This document shows positions 49,692 to 60,269 of a stretch of 64,000 bases of DNA, piece after piece; position 1 is the first letter of the stretch, and the number at the start of each line of letters is the position of its first letter. Position numbers and translations under genes: made by a program. Origin of the DNA: Klebsiella sp. WP3-W18-ESBL-02 (lineage in GTDB: Bacteria > Pseudomonadota > Gammaproteobacteria > Enterobacterales > Enterobacteriaceae). The stretch is from NCBI RefSeq assembly GCF_014168815.1, contig NZ_AP021972.1:3596001-3660000 (forward strand). The letters run 5' to 3'. The notes below the pieces were generated by a model. That model was given only the letters and a program-made list of their open reading frames with translations. It had not been told where the DNA came from and ran no database searches.

Positions 49692-49808
49692 ATTTGCAAT
49701 AGCGTATTGGCGCGCAACTTTCACGTGCTTTACGCATACAACCATGCCGCGTCTCCCCCTTTGGGATGGATCAGTACGAGACATCGGCGACGAAAAGCAG
49801 GATTAAAA

Positions 49809-52037
49809 ATGAATAATAAAATCAAATCCCTGGCCTTCCTGGTCAATTTGGGGATCTACGGTATGGCCGCTCCGGCCTTCGCTGCCTCGACGGACAGCAC
49901 CAGCAAAACCGACGCCGACGGCGAAACCATGGTCGTTACCGCCGCCGAGCAGAATCTACAGGCGCCGGGCGTGTCGACCATCACCGCCGATGAGATTCGC
50001 AAACGTCCGCCAGCACGCGACGTCTCCGAAATCATCCGTACCATGCCGGGCGTTAACCTGACCGGTAACTCCACCAGCGGCCAGCGCGGCAACAACCGTC
50101 AGATCGACATTCGCGGTATGGGCCCGGAAAACACCCTGATCCTGGTTGACGGCAAACCGGTCACCAGCCGCAACTCAGTCCGTCTGGGCTGGCGCGGCGA
50201 ACGTGATACCCGTGGCGATACCAGCTGGGTGCCGCCGGAAATGATCGAACGTATCGATGTGATTCGTGGCCCTGCGGCCGCGCGTTACGGTAACGGTGCG
50301 GCGGGCGGCGTCGTCAATATCATCACCAAAAAACCGGAAAATGAATGGCACGGCACGTGGAACGCCTACATGAACGCCCCGGAGCACAAAGACGAAGGCG
50401 CGACCAAGCGCACCGACTTTAGTCTGACCGGCCCACTGGGCGACGCGTTCAGCTTCCGTCTGTACGGCAACCTCGATAAAACGCAGGCCGATGCCTGGGA
50501 TATTAACCAGGGCCACCAGTCCGAGCGTACCGGCATTTATCAGGATACCCTGCCAGCCGGACGTGAAGGCGTTGAAAACAAAAATATTAACGGCGTTGTG
50601 CGCTGGGACTTTGCCCCGATGCAGTCGCTGGAGTTCGAAGCCGGCTACAGCCGTCAGGGCAACCTCTACGCGGGCGATACCCAGAACACCAACACCAACG
50701 ACCTGGTGAAAGAGAACTACGGTAAAGAGACTAACCGCCTGTACCGTAACACCTACGCGATTACCTGGAACGGCGGCTGGGACAACGGCATTACCACCAG
50801 CAACTGGGCGCAGTACGAACATACCCGTAACTCCCGAAAGGGCGAAGGCCTGGCCGGCGGTACGGAAGGGATCTTCAGCAGTAACCAGTTCTCCGATATC
50901 GATCTGTCGGACGTCATGCTGCACAGTGAAATCAACATTCCGTTTGATTTCCTGGTAAATCAGAACCTGACGCTGGGTAGCGAATGGAACCAGCAGCGGA
51001 TGAAGGATAAGGCCTCCAACACCCAGACCTTCCTGGGCGGGGATATCCCGGGCTACAGCAGCACCGATCGCAGCCCGTACTCCCAGGCAGAAATTTTCTC
51101 CCTGTTTGCCGAAAACAACATGGAGCTGACCGACACCACCATGCTGACCCCGGCGCTGCGTTTCGACCATCACAGCATCGTTGGCGACAACTGGAGCCCA
51201 TCATTAAACCTGTCTCAGGGCCTGTGGGATGATTTCACGCTGAAAATGGGTATCGCCCGCGCCTACAAAGCACCAAGCCTGTATCAGACCAACCCGAACT
51301 ACATTCTGTACAGTAAAGGTCAGGGCTGCTACGCCAGTAAATCCGGCTGTTACCTGCAGGGTAATGACGACCTGAAGGCCGAGACCAGCATCAACAAAGA
51401 GATCGGACTGGAGTTCAAACGCAACGGTTGGTTAGCCGGTGCAACCTGGTTCCGTAACGACTACCGCAACAAGATTGAAGCCGGTTATTCTCCGGTTTAT
51501 ACCAACGGGAAAGGCACCGATCTCTACAAATGGGAAAACGTGCCTAAAGCGGTGGTAGAGGGTCTGGAAGGTACGTTAAACGTTCCTGTTAGCGAGACGG
51601 TGAACTGGACCAACAACATCACCTATATGCTGCAAAGTAAAAATAAAACCACCGGCGATCGCCTGTCGATCATTCCGGAGTACACGCTGAACTCAACGCT
51701 GAGCTGGCAAATTCAGCAGGATCTTTCCGTCCAGTCGACCTTCACCTGGTACGGTAAGCAGCAGCCGAAGAAGTATAACTACAAAGGTCAGGCGGTGACC
51801 GGCAGCGAAACCAATGAAGTTAGCCCGTACAGCATCGTTGGCCTGAGCGCGACCTGGGATGTGAATAAAAACGTCAGCCTGACCGGCGGCGTGGATAACG
51901 TCTTCGACAAGCGTCACTGGCGTGCCGGTAACGCCCAGACCACCGGCGGCACCACGGGCTACATGTACGGTGCCGGTGCGGAAACCTATAACGAATCCGG
52001 CCGCACCTGGTTCATGGGCATTAACACCCGCTTCTAA
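49809..52037 (+). CDS. fepA: Ferric enterobactin TonB-dependent receptor FepA
   Basis: Outer-membrane gated-channel receptor of 742 residues. Signal peptide ending near AFAAS, TonB box region (ETMVVTAAEQN), plug domain with ITADEIRKRPPARDVSEI, and a 22-strand barrel ending in Phe (GINTRF). The open frame extends 61 codons upstream, but the conserved start is the ATG at 49809 (MNNKIKSLA). entD follows after 47 bp, in the same direction. Confidence 0.97.
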   Translation: MNNKIKSLAFLVNLGIYGMAAPAFAASTDSTSKTDADGETMVVTAAEQNLQAPGVSTITADEIRKRPPARDVSEIIRTMPGVNLTGNSTSGQRGNNRQIDIRGMGPENTLILVDGKPVTSRNSVRLGWRGERDTRGDTSWVPPEMIERIDVIRGPAAARYGNGAAGGVVNIITKKPENEWHGTWNAYMNAPEHKDEGATKRTDFSLTGPLGDAFSFRLYGNLDKTQADAWDINQGHQSERTGIYQDTLPAGREGVENKNINGVVRWDFAPMQSLEFEAGYSRQGNLYAGDTQNTNTNDLVKENYGKETNRLYRNTYAITWNGGWDNGITTSNWAQYEHTRNSRKGEGLAGGTEGIFSSNQFSDIDLSDVMLHSEINIPFDFLVNQNLTLGSEWNQQRMKDKASNTQTFLGGDIPGYSSTDRSPYSQAEIFSLFAENNMELTDTTMLTPALRFDHHSIVGDNWSPSLNLSQGLWDDFTLKMGIARAYKAPSLYQTNPNYILYSKGQGCYASKSGCYLQGNDDLKAETSINKEIGLEFKRNGWLAGATWFRNDYRNKIEAGYSPVYTNGKGTDLYKWENVPKAVVEGLEGTLNVPVSETVNWTNNITYMLQSKNKTTGDRLSIIPEYTLNSTLSWQIQQDLSVQSTFTWYGKQQPKKYNYKGQAVTGSETNEVSPYSIVGLSATWDVNKNVSLTGGVDNVFDKRHWRAGNAQTTGGTTGYMYGAGAETYNESGRTWFMGINTRF

Positions 52038-52046
52038 TCGGTCTCA

Positions 52047-52070
52047 CCCCTCTCCCGCTCGGGAGAGGGG
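52047..52070 (+). terminator. CT-rich hairpin between fepA and entD
   Basis: CCCCTCTCCC (52047-52056) pairs perfectly with GGGAGAGGGG (52061-52070) over GCTC. TCTTC follows instead of a T-run, so it may reduce rather than stop transcription into entD. A closely related hairpin is at 54484-54506. Confidence 0.5.
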
Positions 52071-52084
52071 TCTTCAGGAGCCTC

Positions 52085-52708
52085 ATGCTTACCCGCCACA
52101 GTACTTTCCACGCCATACACCGTATCGACTTTGAACCCGACAGCTTTACTGCCGCCGATTTGCTGTGGCTGCCGCACCACGCTCAGCTTGCCAACAGCGG
52201 TAAAAAACGCCAGACCGAACACCTTGCCGGACGCATTGCCGCCGTTCATGCGCTGCGCGCGTTCGCAGAGAAATCGGTGCCGGGCATAGGTCATCAGCGC
52301 CAGCCGGTATGGCCCGCTGGGCTGCATGGCAGCATCAGCCACTGCGGTCATACGGCGGTGGCGATCGTCGCGCGTGCGCCGGTCGGCATTGATATTGAAA
52401 CCCTATTTTCACCCGCTCTTGCCGATGCGCTGGCAAACGACATTGCCCGTGAAGATGAACTTGCCGTGCTGCGCGGCGGCGAACTCCCCTTCCCGCTGGC
52501 GCTGACGCTGGCGTTCTCGGCAAAAGAGAGCCTCTACAAAGCGCTTTCGGCTCGTCACCCGACGCTGCTGCATTTTCACGATGCCGTCGTCAAAGGCCTG
52601 AGCGCCAGCACTATCACCCTCTCGCTTCCCGCCCTTGCGCAGAGTGCCTCACTGCGCTGGTACGCCGTTTCCCCTCAGCACATCATCACGTGTTTCTCTC
52701 AGAAATAA
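52085..52708 (+). CDS. entD: Enterobactin synthase phosphopantetheinyl transferase EntD
   Basis: A Sfp-type PPTase of 207 residues that adds the 4'-phosphopantetheine arm to EntB and EntF. The Mg-binding GIDIE and the FSAKESLYKAL motif are intact. It lies downstream of fepA on the same strand, as in E. coli, and is expected to share iron control. EntD is the last conserved gene of the enterobactin block; what follows is different from E. coli. Confidence 0.94.
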   Translation: MLTRHSTFHAIHRIDFEPDSFTAADLLWLPHHAQLANSGKKRQTEHLAGRIAAVHALRAFAEKSVPGIGHQRQPVWPAGLHGSISHCGHTAVAIVARAPVGIDIETLFSPALADALANDIAREDELAVLRGGELPFPLALTLAFSAKESLYKALSARHPTLLHFHDAVVKGLSASTITLSLPALAQSASLRWYAVSPQHIITCFSQK

Positions 52709-52900
52709 ATATGACCAGTAATCGTAAATAACGAACGAACAACCAGATATATCCGCAATAATTAGATATAAATTCAATAAATGCGTAACAAGTCAGTTTT
52801 TCACGCTATAAAAACATAGTTTCCTCGCGCAATTACCCCTATCATTTCCTGGAAACATTCACACAAACAATGAAACAATTGTGCGGAATAAGGAAATCGA

Positions 52901-54463
52901 ATGAATACGCAAACACGGACTCAGAATAAGGCGGGTGAAAGTCGGCTGATGACAGGCTTTCTTAACGCCATCGAAAAAGCGGGCAACCGTCTGCCGGAAC
53001 CGGCGCTGATCTTTTTCTACTTTTTACTGGCGGTCATGGGCTTATCGGCCGTGCTGTCGATGATGACGTTTGACGTTATCAACCCAATGACCCAGGAAGC
53101 CGTTAAGGTTAACAACCTGCTCTCCGCCGAAGCGCTAACCAATACGCTGGCCAATATGGTCACGACCTTCACCGGCTTCGCGCCGCTGGGGATCGTACTG
53201 GTCGCGATGCTGGGCGTGGGCGTGGCGGAAAGCTCCGGCTTTATCAACGTGGCGCTGAAAAAAATGCTGCGCGTGACGCCGAAGAAACTGCTGACGCCAA
53301 TGCTGATTTTCGTCGCGATGTTCAGCCACGTTGCCGCCGATGCGGGCTACGTGCTGGTTATTCCATTAGGCGCAATTATCTTTATGTCCGCCGGCCGTCA
53401 CCCGCTGGTCGGGATTGCCGCCGCGTTCTCCGGCGTTTCCGGCGGTTTTGCCGCCAACATGGTGCCAACCGGCAATGACGCATTGCTACAAGGCTTCACC
53501 CAGGCGGCAGCCCAGCTGCTCGACAGCAGCTACACCGTCAATACCCTGTGTAACCTGATCTTCGGTATCGCCTCGTCTATCGTCATTACCCTGGTGGGCT
53601 GGTGGGTTACCGAGCGCATCGTGGAACCGCGCGTCAGCAAAATGACCATCGACGGCGACTTTAAGCATGACGAAGATATGTCTAACGTCACGCCGCAGGA
53701 AAGCCGCGCCTTCAACCGCGCATCGCTGGTGATGCTGCTGGGTCTTGTTGCGCTGGCGGCAGCGGCCTGGCCGGAAGGTTCGATGCTGCGCGGCAGCGAC
53801 GGCTCGCTGACCTCATACAGCGCGCCAATCATGAAGTCTATCGTGCCGCTGATTTTCCTGATCTTCATTCTGCCGGGCATTGTGTACGGTTTTGCTTCCC
53901 GCACCTTTAAAACCGGCAAAGACGTGATTGGCGCGATGAATGACTCGATGAGCAAAATGGGCTCATACATGGTGATGGCCTTCTTCTGCGCCATGTTCAT
54001 CAAAGCGTTCAGCGATTCCAACATCGGTACGCTGGTCGCGCTGATGGGCGCGGACGGCCTGAAAGCGCTGGAGCTGCCGGGCCAGGCAACGATCATCGGC
54101 ATGATTGTGCTGACCGCCGTCGTTAACCTGCTGATTGGCTCCGCCTCGGCAAAATGGGCGCTGCTGTCGCCGATTATGGTCCCCATGCTGATGGCGGTAG
54201 GCATTTCGCCGGAGCTGACCCAGGCGGCATTCCGCATCGGCGACTCCTGCACCAACATCATTACGCCGCTGATGGTCTTCTTCCCGCTGATCGTTATCTA
54301 CTGCCAGCGCTACGTGAAAGGCGCGGGTGTCGGTACGCTGGTGTCGATGATGATGCCTTACTCCATCGCCTTCTTCGTGGCATGGAGCATCCTGCTGCTG
54401 GTGTGGTGGGGTCTGGGCCTGCCGCTGGGTATCGCTGCGCCGTATACCTGGAGCCCGAGTTAA
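52901..54463 (+). CDS. AbgT/MtrF-family transporter
   Basis: An inner-membrane protein of 520 residues with about 11-13 membrane segments. It belongs to the AbgT family, with the conserved FSHVAADAGYVLVIPLGAIIF and NLLIGSASAKWALLSPIMVPML repeats. Characterised members are E. coli AbgT (p-aminobenzoyl-glutamate uptake) and Neisseria MtrF/Alcanivorax YdaH (antifolate export). No abgA/abgB hydrolase genes are near, so it is not obviously a PABA-Glu system. Convergent with the aminotransferase. Direction and substrate are unknown. Confidence 0.85.
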   Translation: MNTQTRTQNKAGESRLMTGFLNAIEKAGNRLPEPALIFFYFLLAVMGLSAVLSMMTFDVINPMTQEAVKVNNLLSAEALTNTLANMVTTFTGFAPLGIVLVAMLGVGVAESSGFINVALKKMLRVTPKKLLTPMLIFVAMFSHVAADAGYVLVIPLGAIIFMSAGRHPLVGIAAAFSGVSGGFAANMVPTGNDALLQGFTQAAAQLLDSSYTVNTLCNLIFGIASSIVITLVGWWVTERIVEPRVSKMTIDGDFKHDEDMSNVTPQESRAFNRASLVMLLGLVALAAAAWPEGSMLRGSDGSLTSYSAPIMKSIVPLIFLIFILPGIVYGFASRTFKTGKDVIGAMNDSMSKMGSYMVMAFFCAMFIKAFSDSNIGTLVALMGADGLKALELPGQATIIGMIVLTAVVNLLIGSASAKWALLSPIMVPMLMAVGISPELTQAAFRIGDSCTNIITPLMVFFPLIVIYCQRYVKGAGVGTLVSMMMPYSIAFFVAWSILLLVWWGLGLPLGIAAPYTWSPS

Positions 54464-54483
54464 GCATCCGGTTCAACGCAGCC

Positions 54484-54506
54484 CCCTCTCCCCGATGGGG
54501 AGAGGG
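54484..54506 (+). terminator. CT-rich hairpin after the AbgT-family gene
   Basis: CCCTCTCCCC (54484-54493) pairs with GGGGAGAGGG (54497-54506) over a GAT loop. No T-run follows. It is between convergent genes. Confidence 0.5.
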
Positions 54507-54549
54507 AACCGATCGTCGCCCGGACGAGGCCGGGAACCCCGGTACAACA

Positions 54550-55866
54550 CTACACGGCTAAATGGGCAAAATGGCCTAATACGTTGTGCAGAATACCCAA
54601 CCCTTTTTTCACCTGTTCGGCGCTAATAGTACACGGCGGCACCACGTGAATGCGGTTTTCCACCACGAAACTCAGCAGCCCCGCTTCGGTTAACGCGCCC
54701 TTAATCTCCGCCATATCCCCTGCTGCCAGCGGCGTTTTCTTCTCACGGTCGCTCACCAACTCCAGCGCCTGGAAGACGCCACGGCCGCGAACGTGGCCCA
54801 CCAGCGGCGAAGCCTCCGCCAGCGCATCCAGCCCCTGACGCAGCACGCCGTTACCTATCAGCGCCGCGTTTTCAACGATGCCTTCTTCTTTCATGGTATC
54901 CAGCGTAGCGACGATCGCCGCCATCGCCAGCGGATGCCCTGAGTAGGTCAGCCCGCCGGCAAAGAAATGATCGTCAAAATAGCGGGCAATCTTCTCGCTA
55001 ATGATCACCCCGCCGGCCGGTACGTAACCGGCGTTGACACCTTTGGCGAAAGTGATCAGATCCGGTACGATCCCGTCCTGTTCAAACGCGAACCAGCTGC
55101 CGGTGCGGCCGAAACCGGCCATCACTTCATCGAGAATCAGAATAATGCCGAACTCATCCGCCAGCGCCCGCACGCCTTTCATGTATCCTTCCGGTGGCAC
55201 CAGAATCCCGGCAGTCCCCGGAATCGACTCCAGCAAAATAGCCGCAATTGACGAGGGACCTTCACATTCAATCATCCGGCGTAAATGCGCCAGCGCACGG
55301 CGGCATTCTTCTTGCTCGGTGGTCGCATTAAATTCGCTGCGATACAGGTACGGGTTAAAGAAGTGGACGTGGCCGCGAGAATATTCGTTCGGTACGCGTC
55401 GCCAGTCACCGGTCGCCGCAATCGCGCTACCGGTGTTACCGTGATACGAGCGATACGCTGACAGCACTTTATCGCGCCCGGTGTACAGGCGCGCCATGCG
55501 AATCGCGTTCTCGTTGGCATCGGCCCCGGCGTTGGTGAAGAACACCTTGCTAAACCCTTCCGGCGCGAGGCCAATAATGCGCTTCGCCGCTTCACCGCGC
55601 GCCAGGTTGGCGGTAGCGGGGGCGATGGTCACCAAAGATTCCAGCTGCGCTTTCATTGCCGCCAGCACCCGGGGATGCTGGTAGCCGAGATTCACGTTGA
55701 CCAGTTGGCTGCTGAAGTCCAGATAGGTTTTGCCATCATAATCCCACAGCTCACACCCTTTCGCCCCGGCAATCACCAGCGGGCTGAGGTTACCCTGCAT
55801 CGACCAGGAATGAAAAACAAACTCTCTGTCCAGTTGGCGAATGGCCTGATTGTTCAACTCTGTCAT
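54550..55866 (-). CDS. Class III PLP-dependent aminotransferase
   Basis: A 438-residue aminotransferase of the omega-amino acid/taurine-pyruvate type. Conserved features are the FFTNAGADANENAIRMAR phosphate-binding region, ILDEVMAGFGRTG (the Asp that binds the PLP ring), the PLP lysine in ITFAKGVNAGYVP, and FAGGLTYSGHP. It would transfer the amino group of a terminal amine or amino acid to pyruvate or 2-oxoglutarate; the substrate is not readable. It diverges from the dehydrogenase gene next to it. Confidence 0.86.
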   Translation of the reverse strand: MTELNNQAIRQLDREFVFHSWSMQGNLSPLVIAGAKGCELWDYDGKTYLDFSSQLVNVNLGYQHPRVLAAMKAQLESLVTIAPATANLARGEAAKRIIGLAPEGFSKVFFTNAGADANENAIRMARLYTGRDKVLSAYRSYHGNTGSAIAATGDWRRVPNEYSRGHVHFFNPYLYRSEFNATTEQEECRRALAHLRRMIECEGPSSIAAILLESIPGTAGILVPPEGYMKGVRALADEFGIILILDEVMAGFGRTGSWFAFEQDGIVPDLITFAKGVNAGYVPAGGVIISEKIARYFDDHFFAGGLTYSGHPLAMAAIVATLDTMKEEGIVENAALIGNGVLRQGLDALAEASPLVGHVRGRGVFQALELVSDREKKTPLAAGDMAEIKGALTEAGLLSFVVENRIHVVPPCTISAEQVKKGLGILHNVLGHFAHLAV

Positions 55867-56016
55867 CGTCGTTCCTCACATACGGTTGGCTATGGCTCAT
55901 CATGTCGTCGGCGGAAAAAGAAGTGATAGAGCCAGTGTAGACCGACGGCTGTGACAACGGTGTCACAACGCCTTACGCAGACTGTCCCTCGGCAGGTGAC
56001 GCCACGGTTTTTATAG

Positions 56017-56811
<795 letters not shown>

Positions 56812-57063
56812 TGTGGTTTTCTACCGCTCCTTTCCAGGGGGTCTTTTATGCACAAATTACAGGGAAAAACGTGATATTTGTCAGTGAGGTGAGGGGTTCC
56901 GTTCACTTTACGTCGGGTAGAATATGAAGTTCCTTCACCGGTGAACGGGCCAAGGGGGGCGGCCGCGCCCCCCTTCGCAATCCCCGCGCCCGCGCAATTT
57001 ATATGACTGGAATTGAAAGGGAGCGCAACGGAGTGATAATCCCAAATATATCCCCCCTTGGTA
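56812..57063. terminator. Convergent intergenic region with two nested hairpins
   Basis: CCGTTCAC (56899-56906) pairs with GTGAACGG (56941-56948). Immediately after, AAGGGGGGCG (56952-56961) pairs perfectly with CGCCCCCCTT (56966-56975) around GCCG. There are no long T-runs. They probably end transcription of the convergent dehydrogenase and ABC genes. No gene is seen in these 252 bp. Confidence 0.45.
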
Positions 57064-57825
57064 TTAACGACTACTTTGCAAAAACTGCCTCACCCGCTCC
57101 GACTTCGGCGCCGTAAAGAAAACCTCCGGCGGCGCTTTCTCTATCAAAATCCCTTTTTCAAGAAACACCACTTCGTTGGAAACCTGACGGGCAAACTCCA
57201 TCTCATGCGTCACCACCACCATGGTGTACCCCTCTGCCGCCAGCGACTTCATCACGCTCAGCACTTCGTTAACGCGTTCCGGATCCAGCGCCGACGTCGG
57301 TTCATCAAATAACAGCACCTCCGGCGACATTGCCAGCGATCGCGCAATCGCCACCCGCTGCTTTTGCCCGCCGGAGAGCGTGATCGGATAGGCATCAGCC
57401 TTATGGTCCATCCCCACCTTTTTCAGCTGCTGCTCGGCAACGGCGCGCGCCTCGTCGCGCGGCATCCCCTTTACGTGCAGCAGCGCTTCCATCACGTTTT
57501 GCAGCACGGTCAAATGCGGCCACAGATTGAAGCTCTGGAAAACCATGCCGACCCGCTCACGAATTTTCGACAGATCGCGGTGCGACATGGCTTTTCCGTT
57601 CTGCTCATTGACCCCAATGCGCTGACCACCGATACGAATTTCCCCGCGATCCGGCTGCTCCAGCCAGTTCATACAACGCAGCAGCGTTGATTTTCCCGAT
57701 CCGGACGAGCCGAGGATACTGACCACCGTCCCCTTCTCTACCGTCAGGTTGATATCGCGCAGCACTTCAACATTATCAAACTGTTTGGAGACGTTTTTTA
57801 CGCTTACCGCTGTAGTCTCAGACAT
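57064..57825 (-). CDS. Polar amino acid ABC transporter, ATPase
   Basis: A GlnQ/HisP-type ATPase of 253 residues with Walker [10 protein letters not shown], signature [15 protein letters not shown], Walker [14 protein letters not shown] and switch His in VTHEM. It powers the importer encoded with the two permeases and binding protein upstream. The start overlaps the end of the adjacent permease gene by eight bases. Confidence 0.93.
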   Translation of the reverse strand: MSETTAVSVKNVSKQFDNVEVLRDINLTVEKGTVVSILGSSGSGKSTLLRCMNWLEQPDRGEIRIGGQRIGVNEQNGKAMSHRDLSKIRERVGMVFQSFNLWPHLTVLQNVMEALLHVKGMPRDEARAVAEQQLKKVGMDHKADAYPITLSGGQKQRVAIARSLAMSPEVLLFDEPTSALDPERVNEVLSVMKSLAAEGYTMVVVTHEMEFARQVSNEVVFLEKGILIEKAPPEVFFTAPKSERVRQFLQSSR

Positions 57826-58483
57826 GGCTCATTCCTCGTTTCGCGCTATAAACAGTTAGCCGTTTCACCAGCAGTTCCAGCACAATGCTGATGGCCCAAT
57901 ACAGCGCAATCGCGACAATAAAGGCATTAAACGGAATAAAGTAGGTGGCCTGCACGCTGTTGGCGGCGGCGGTGATTTCTTGTACGGTAATAATGCTGAG
58001 AAACGCGGTGTCCTTCAGGCAAATAATCAGCTGATTGCCCAAAAGCGGCAGCGCGGAGGAAAAAATATTAGGCAGAACAATACGGCGAAAAATAGTGTAG
58101 CGAGAAAATCCCTGCACCACAGCGGCCTCGATATAGCCGTTGGAAAAGACGCGTCGCTGGCTACGAAGGATTTCAAAGAAATAAGCGCCATGATAAATAA
58201 TTAATGCCAGCAGCCCTGCCGTCCAGGCTTCCATACTGATGCCTAATTCCGGCAAACCGTAATACAACAGGTACGCCAGAATCAGGAAAGGGATAGCCCG
58301 CATCAGGTTTACCAACCCCATAATCAGGTTATTTAACACCCGTTTTTGATATTCAGTGATATAGCACAGCAGGGTGCCGATAAATAACCCAACAACAGCA
58401 GCAATAATAAACAGTTCAAGCGTCGCCAGCAGCCCGGCAATAAAATTGTCGTGCTCGGCCCAGATAATTGCCCATTGATTCAT
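57818..58483 (-). CDS. Polar amino acid ABC transporter, permease
   Basis: A HisMQ-type inner-membrane permease of 221 residues with about five membrane segments. The EAA loop that docks the ATPase is [22 protein letters not shown]. Separated from the second permease gene by 14 bp. The two permeases are expected to form a heterodimer. Confidence 0.91.
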   Translation of the reverse strand: MNQWAIIWAEHDNFIAGLLATLELFIIAAVVGLFIGTLLCYITEYQKRVLNNLIMGLVNLMRAIPFLILAYLLYYGLPELGISMEAWTAGLLALIIYHGAYFFEILRSQRRVFSNGYIEAAVVQGFSRYTIFRRIVLPNIFSSALPLLGNQLIICLKDTAFLSIITVQEITAAANSVQATYFIPFNAFIVAIALYWAISIVLELLVKRLTVYSAKRGMSHV

Positions 58484-58497
58484 CAGTCCTCCCGGGC

Positions 58498-59139
58498 TTA
58501 GCGCGCCAGTCGTTTTGCTTTACGTTCCGCCAGGCTCTGGAGCTTGAGCAGCAGGCCGATTATCACCACATACAGCAGCCCGGCCGCCAGAATGGGGGAA
58601 AGCGGTTCATAGGTCACCGAGGCAATACGGTTGGTAACACGGGTCAGATCCACCACGCCAATTACCGCAATCGCCGGGCTTCCTTTGATTAAAAAAGACA
58701 TTTCATTGACCAGCGCGGGCAGGCTTTCCAGCCACATCTGCGGCAGCATAATGTAGCGAAAGTAGGGCCAGCGGCGCATTCCCACCGATTCTGCCGCTTC
58801 GCGCTGCTCGCGCGGAAAGGTGCGAAACGCATTACGCCAGATTTCGGCATTAAACGCCGAGGTGTTCAGCGTCAATGCCACAATGGCGGCAACCGTTTTA
58901 TCAAGGTTAATGCCCACCGTCGGCAGCGATAGAAACAGGAACAGCACCAGCGTCACCAGCGGCGTCGCCCGCGCCAGGCTGATATAGATAACCAGAAGCT
59001 GATCTATCACCGGAATCTTCATCATGCGCACAAAGGCAATAATCAGCCCAATCACCACGCCAAACGCGATGGCGATGGCCGAAATCCAGAGGGTCGTCCA
59101 TGCGCCTTCAATCAGTAACTGCCATGCTATTGAGTCCAT
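58498..59139 (-). CDS. Polar amino acid ABC transporter, permease
   Basis: The second HisMQ-type permease, 213 residues, with the EAA loop REAAESVGMRRWPYFRYIMLP. About five membrane segments. It follows the binding-protein gene after 46 bp. Not orthologous to an obvious E. coli transporter at this locus. Confidence 0.91.
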   Translation of the reverse strand: MDSIAWQLLIEGAWTTLWISAIAIAFGVVIGLIIAFVRMMKIPVIDQLLVIYISLARATPLVTLVLFLFLSLPTVGINLDKTVAAIVALTLNTSAFNAEIWRNAFRTFPREQREAAESVGMRRWPYFRYIMLPQMWLESLPALVNEMSFLIKGSPAIAVIGVVDLTRVTNRIASVTYEPLSPILAAGLLYVVIIGLLLKLQSLAERKAKRLAR

Positions 59140-59185
59140 GTTGCCCTCCTGAGGTCATACGGGCGGCGGTTTCCCGCCGCGTTGC

Positions 59186-60037
59186 TTACTGCCCAGCCAG
59201 CTTGTGGAACTGCGCGGCGCTGGTGATAGGCTCCGTTGGCAGGTCATCGTAGGTTTCGCCAAACCATTTTTTCTGCAGCTCGGCGAGCTTACCGGTTTCA
59301 CGCATGTGATTGATAAATTTGGTCATATACGCCAGAAGCTCCGGTGAGTTCTTCGGAATAGGCCAGGCCATATAGCCCGGCCCGGATACCGCCAGGCCTT
59401 TGGCGAAGACCTTCGGCTTGGCTTTCACCAGGTCATTAACGGAAATCACCACGTTGATCACGTAGTCGAGGCGCTTGTTGGCCAGGTCCGCGTAGGCTTC
59501 AGGATAGGACGGGTATTCCACCACCGGCCCCAGCTTGCCGCCGGTTTTCTCAATCATCGCCTTCAGCTCCGGTAAACGCGCCAGCAGCGCGCTGCCCGCC
59601 TGGAGGCCCACTTTTTTACCGCTGAGGTCTGCAATGGTATTCAGCGAATTATCGCCCGCACGCTTAACGAAATAATGCTGAGCCGAGGCCCACGGCGGGG
59701 TAAAATTAAACACATTCAGGCGTTCATCGGTCACCACCGCGCCAGTCAGTGCCATATCGTATTGCCCGGTTGAGACCGCGGCTAATAACCCCGTCCACGG
59801 CAGAATACTTTGCGTCACATTAAATTTGGCGTACTCGCGCAGCGCCGCCAGCATGTCTTTATTAAAACCGTCAGCGTTGCCGTTATTCATAAAGTTAAAC
59901 GGCGCGTAATCATCTTCCGTCGCCACTTTTAAGGTGCCGTTTTTTTCAATTTCCGGTAAATCGGCAGCGACCGCCTGCAAAGAAAAGGTCATCGCCATGA
60001 TGGCGGCAAGATAATATGAACCGAGCGTTTTTTTCAT
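59186..60037 (-). CDS. Polar amino acid ABC transporter, periplasmic binding protein
   Basis: A family 3 (SBP_bac_3) solute-binding protein of 283 residues. The start at 60037 (MKKTLGSYYL) gives a standard signal peptide ending near QAVAADL. The ligand-binding signature DDYAPFNFMNNGNADGFNKDM and the TGAVVTDERLNVFNF region are present. The Arg that binds the ligand alpha-carboxylate in most relatives appears to be in the TDERL segment, which favours an amino acid ligand. First gene of the operon. Confidence 0.9.
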   Translation of the reverse strand: MKKTLGSYYLAAIMAMTFSLQAVAADLPEIEKNGTLKVATEDDYAPFNFMNNGNADGFNKDMLAALREYAKFNVTQSILPWTGLLAAVSTGQYDMALTGAVVTDERLNVFNFTPPWASAQHYFVKRAGDNSLNTIADLSGKKVGLQAGSALLARLPELKAMIEKTGGKLGPVVEYPSYPEAYADLANKRLDYVINVVISVNDLVKAKPKVFAKGLAVSGPGYMAWPIPKNSPELLAYMTKFINHMRETGKLAELQKKWFGETYDDLPTEPITSAAQFHKLAGQ

Positions 60038-60055
60038 CGTTTGACCCCTACTCAA

Positions 60056-60167
60056 ATATGTCCGATACGTTTATTCCAGACGCGCTGGAGACTTTGCAAG
60101 ATATGTGCCGACAGACGCATTGGGGAGGCTGACTGGCGACGTTTTTACTGTAGGGAGACTTTTTGCA
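60056..60167. promoter_or_regulatory. Divergent promoter region with paired direct repeats
   Basis: ATATGTCCGA (60056-60065) recurs as ATATGTGCCGA (60101-60111), and GGAGACTTTGCA (60087-60098) recurs as GGAGACTTTTTGCA (60154-60167). Direct repeats are the usual binding sites of MocR/GabR-type regulators, and they lie between such a regulator gene and the operon it probably controls. TTGCAA with a downstream AATAAA on the minus strand may be the operon promoter. Confidence 0.45.
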
Positions 60168-60269
60168 TTCTGAATAGAGCCAGTTTTCGCACGCGCTTGT
60201 GGCAGACGGTTTCAGGCTGGTACAAAAATTGCTGCACGTTGATAACGCGAATAATCAGGGGAGCAGCGA

